Assembly (NCBI GenBank): GCA_026874595.1
Contig: CM049318.1
Coordinates: 26,254,956-26,318,955 of the forward strand
Source of the DNA: Sipunculus nudus
Taxonomy: Eukaryota > Annelida > Sipuncula > Golfingiida > Sipunculidae
Direction of reading: 5' to 3'
DNA: 64,000 nucleotides
Shown: positions 63,147 through 64,000 of the stretch, in pieces
Position numbering within the stretch: the first letter of the stretch is position 1
Layout: each line of letters starts with the position of its first letter
The notes under the pieces: generated by a model
What the model was told of the DNA's origin: nothing
The model's database searches: none
What the model saw: only the letters and a program-made list of their open reading frames with translations
Position numbers and translations under genes: made by a program

Positions 63147-64000
63147 TCAGAAATACTACAACATCTGCAGATGAACAAATGTGCCACCGTTTTAGTACTT
63201 GAATATTTGATCGAGATTGCGTACTTCCAGGAGAGTGAATAATAGAATACGTAATGAGCATTTCGTAAAGAGGACAATTAACCTCAGTTTCATGTTTGAT
63301 TCCATTTTTCATGCCACTCAATTAATCGCTCAAACTCGAATATGATAATATCAGAGGATCCAAACCATCTATATAGAACCAAAGGTAAAAAAAATGTTAC
63401 TTCTGCTTATTTGGTCAAATCCGTATGGCGAACAAAAGAGTAGTGTACGCTTTCATTATATGCCAAAACAACATTTTGGATTGACCGAGCAAGCAGACAA
63501 CATAACATTTGATTAATCAGATATTGCATTTTTCTGTTATTCTGTCAAGACGTCATAAAAATTTACAGGTAATTCCATCAGGCATTTTTCATCTGCAGAT
63601 GAAGTTATTTCTAATATTTTAAAGTTGAAAATTTGACGAATATACCATATCCCAAGGGGGATTGTTCAAATATTGCGTAACTCTACTTTTAATTTAAATT
63701 TAACGTAAGCTATATTTTCTATTTTAAGATACTGCGAAAATGTTATAGTTAACCCGAAATATGTAAGGGCATAGAATGAGAATATTTTTTATTCATATAC
63801 GCAACACTATCCAAACAGAAGACCTTTCTCTGTTATACTCTCAGCCCATTCCTCAATTTATTATAGGGTTACAGGTGTAACTGCAAAGAAAGGCTCAAAT
63901 CTCTGCATTTCATTTCTTACTATTATTTTCACTATCTAACTGATAAGTTTAGAAAAAATAATACTAAACCATGCTCTCTCCTCATCGTTTATTTATTCAC
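63147..64000 (+). repeat. Epsilon monomer copy, cut at right edge
   Basis: Box 1 at 63162, core at 63394. It matches the epsilon monomer at 23.23-24.09 kb, including GTGTACGCTTTC in the core and GACGTCATAAAAATTTAC after it. It keeps AACTGCAAAGAAAGG, where the 23.97 kb copy has lost GCAA, so the two are separate copies and not a simple assembly duplicate. Confidence 0.92.

Larger units (their letters stand above)
1..64000 (+). repeat. Satellite DNA array of ~1.03-1.04 kb monomers
   Basis: The whole window is head-to-tail tandem repeat, with no unique single-copy stretch. I counted 55 monomers by their conserved core block (ATGTTACTTCTGC...). Core-to-core spacing is 1018-1040 bp, except where a ~0.92-0.95 kb insert raises it to about 1.9 kb. 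All copies face the same way; I saw no inverted monomer. Core starts: 1487, 2527, 3545, 4578, 6471, 7512, 8529, 10420, 11461, 12478, 13512, 15403, 16443, 17461, 18495, 20386, 21426, 22446, 23482, ~24514, 25548, 26587, 28511, 29548, 30587, 31626, 32664, 33704, 34743, 35780, 36819, 37858, 38895, 39931, 40970, 42007, 43043, 44082, 45121, 46156, 48064, 49091, 50127, 51166, 52200, 53237, 54273, 55309, 56343, 57363, 58398, 60299, 61339, 62359, 63394. That it is heterochromatic (centromeric, pericentromeric or sex-linked) is inference from structure. Confidence 0.97.

Noticed and set aside
1-64000. CRISPR array or bacterial/phage origin
   Set aside because: Repeat units are about 1 kb and tandem without unique spacers of CRISPR size; there are no coding-dense stretches or bacterial operon signals.
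1-64000. tRNA, rRNA or Pol III promoter in the monomer
   Set aside because: I saw no cloverleaf with conserved A and B boxes and no ribosomal RNA motifs in the monomer or the insert.
18895-64000. The ~39.9 kb offset copy as a plain assembly duplication
   Set aside because: The two copies differ at scattered sites (AT tract length, GCAA deletion at about 23.97 kb, CGAATGG versus CGTATGG at 61.37 kb, intact versus damaged gamma core at 22.49 kb), so they are distinct loci. Confirmation by spanning long reads would still be useful.

Overview
The window is one continuous head-to-tail satellite DNA array. I see no credible protein-coding gene, tRNA, rRNA or CRISPR array on either strand. The DNA is clearly AT-rich, and the structure (diverged ~1.03-1.04 kb monomers, several kinds of higher-order repeat, an (AT)n microsatellite inside an insert) fits nuclear heterochromatin of a eukaryote, such as a centromere, pericentromere or sex-chromosome block. 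Nothing in the sequence lets me name the species or even the phylum.

Monomer anatomy. I count 55 monomers, all on the + strand, by a near-invariant core block that starts ATGTTACTTCTGC. Most monomers carry two copies of the 12-bp palindrome CATCTGCAGATG: box 1 lies about 230 bp upstream of the core and box 2 about 200 bp downstream. They are spaced about 431 and 605 bp alternately. The ~95 bp around box 1 and box 2 align with each other, so the monomer contains an old internal duplication.

Layout. (a) 1 to ~23,230: higher-order repeat A, about 4.98 kb, made of four monomer types (alpha, beta, gamma, delta) plus a ~0.95 kb unrelated insert in front of alpha. The second unit is one monomer short because a gamma and a delta monomer have fused. 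(b) ~23,230 to 30,355: diverged single monomers, one carrying an older copy of the insert. (c) 30,356 to 45,924: array B, with an X'Y' dimer, an XYWZ tetramer, two XYZ trimers of ~3.11 kb, then XYW. (d) 45,925 to 49,894: diverged monomers, one with another old insert copy. (e) 49,895 to ~55,983: array C, a 2,073-bp dimer (P,Q) repeated three times. (f) ~55,984 to 64,000: return of higher-order repeat A, which repeats the stretch ~16.1-24.1 kb at an offset of about 39.9 kb.

The history can be partly read from shared mutations. The insert copies at 27 kb and 46.5 kb have short AT tracts and are followed by an intact box 1. All type-A copies have long AT tracts and a shared box 1 deletion. Units 1 and 4 pair together, as do units 2 and 3, and unit 5 pairs with the right-hand block. 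Two independent hybrid monomers have their switch point inside or just beyond the core block. There is no gene system here; the interest lies in how the array evolves and in the conserved motifs within the monomer.
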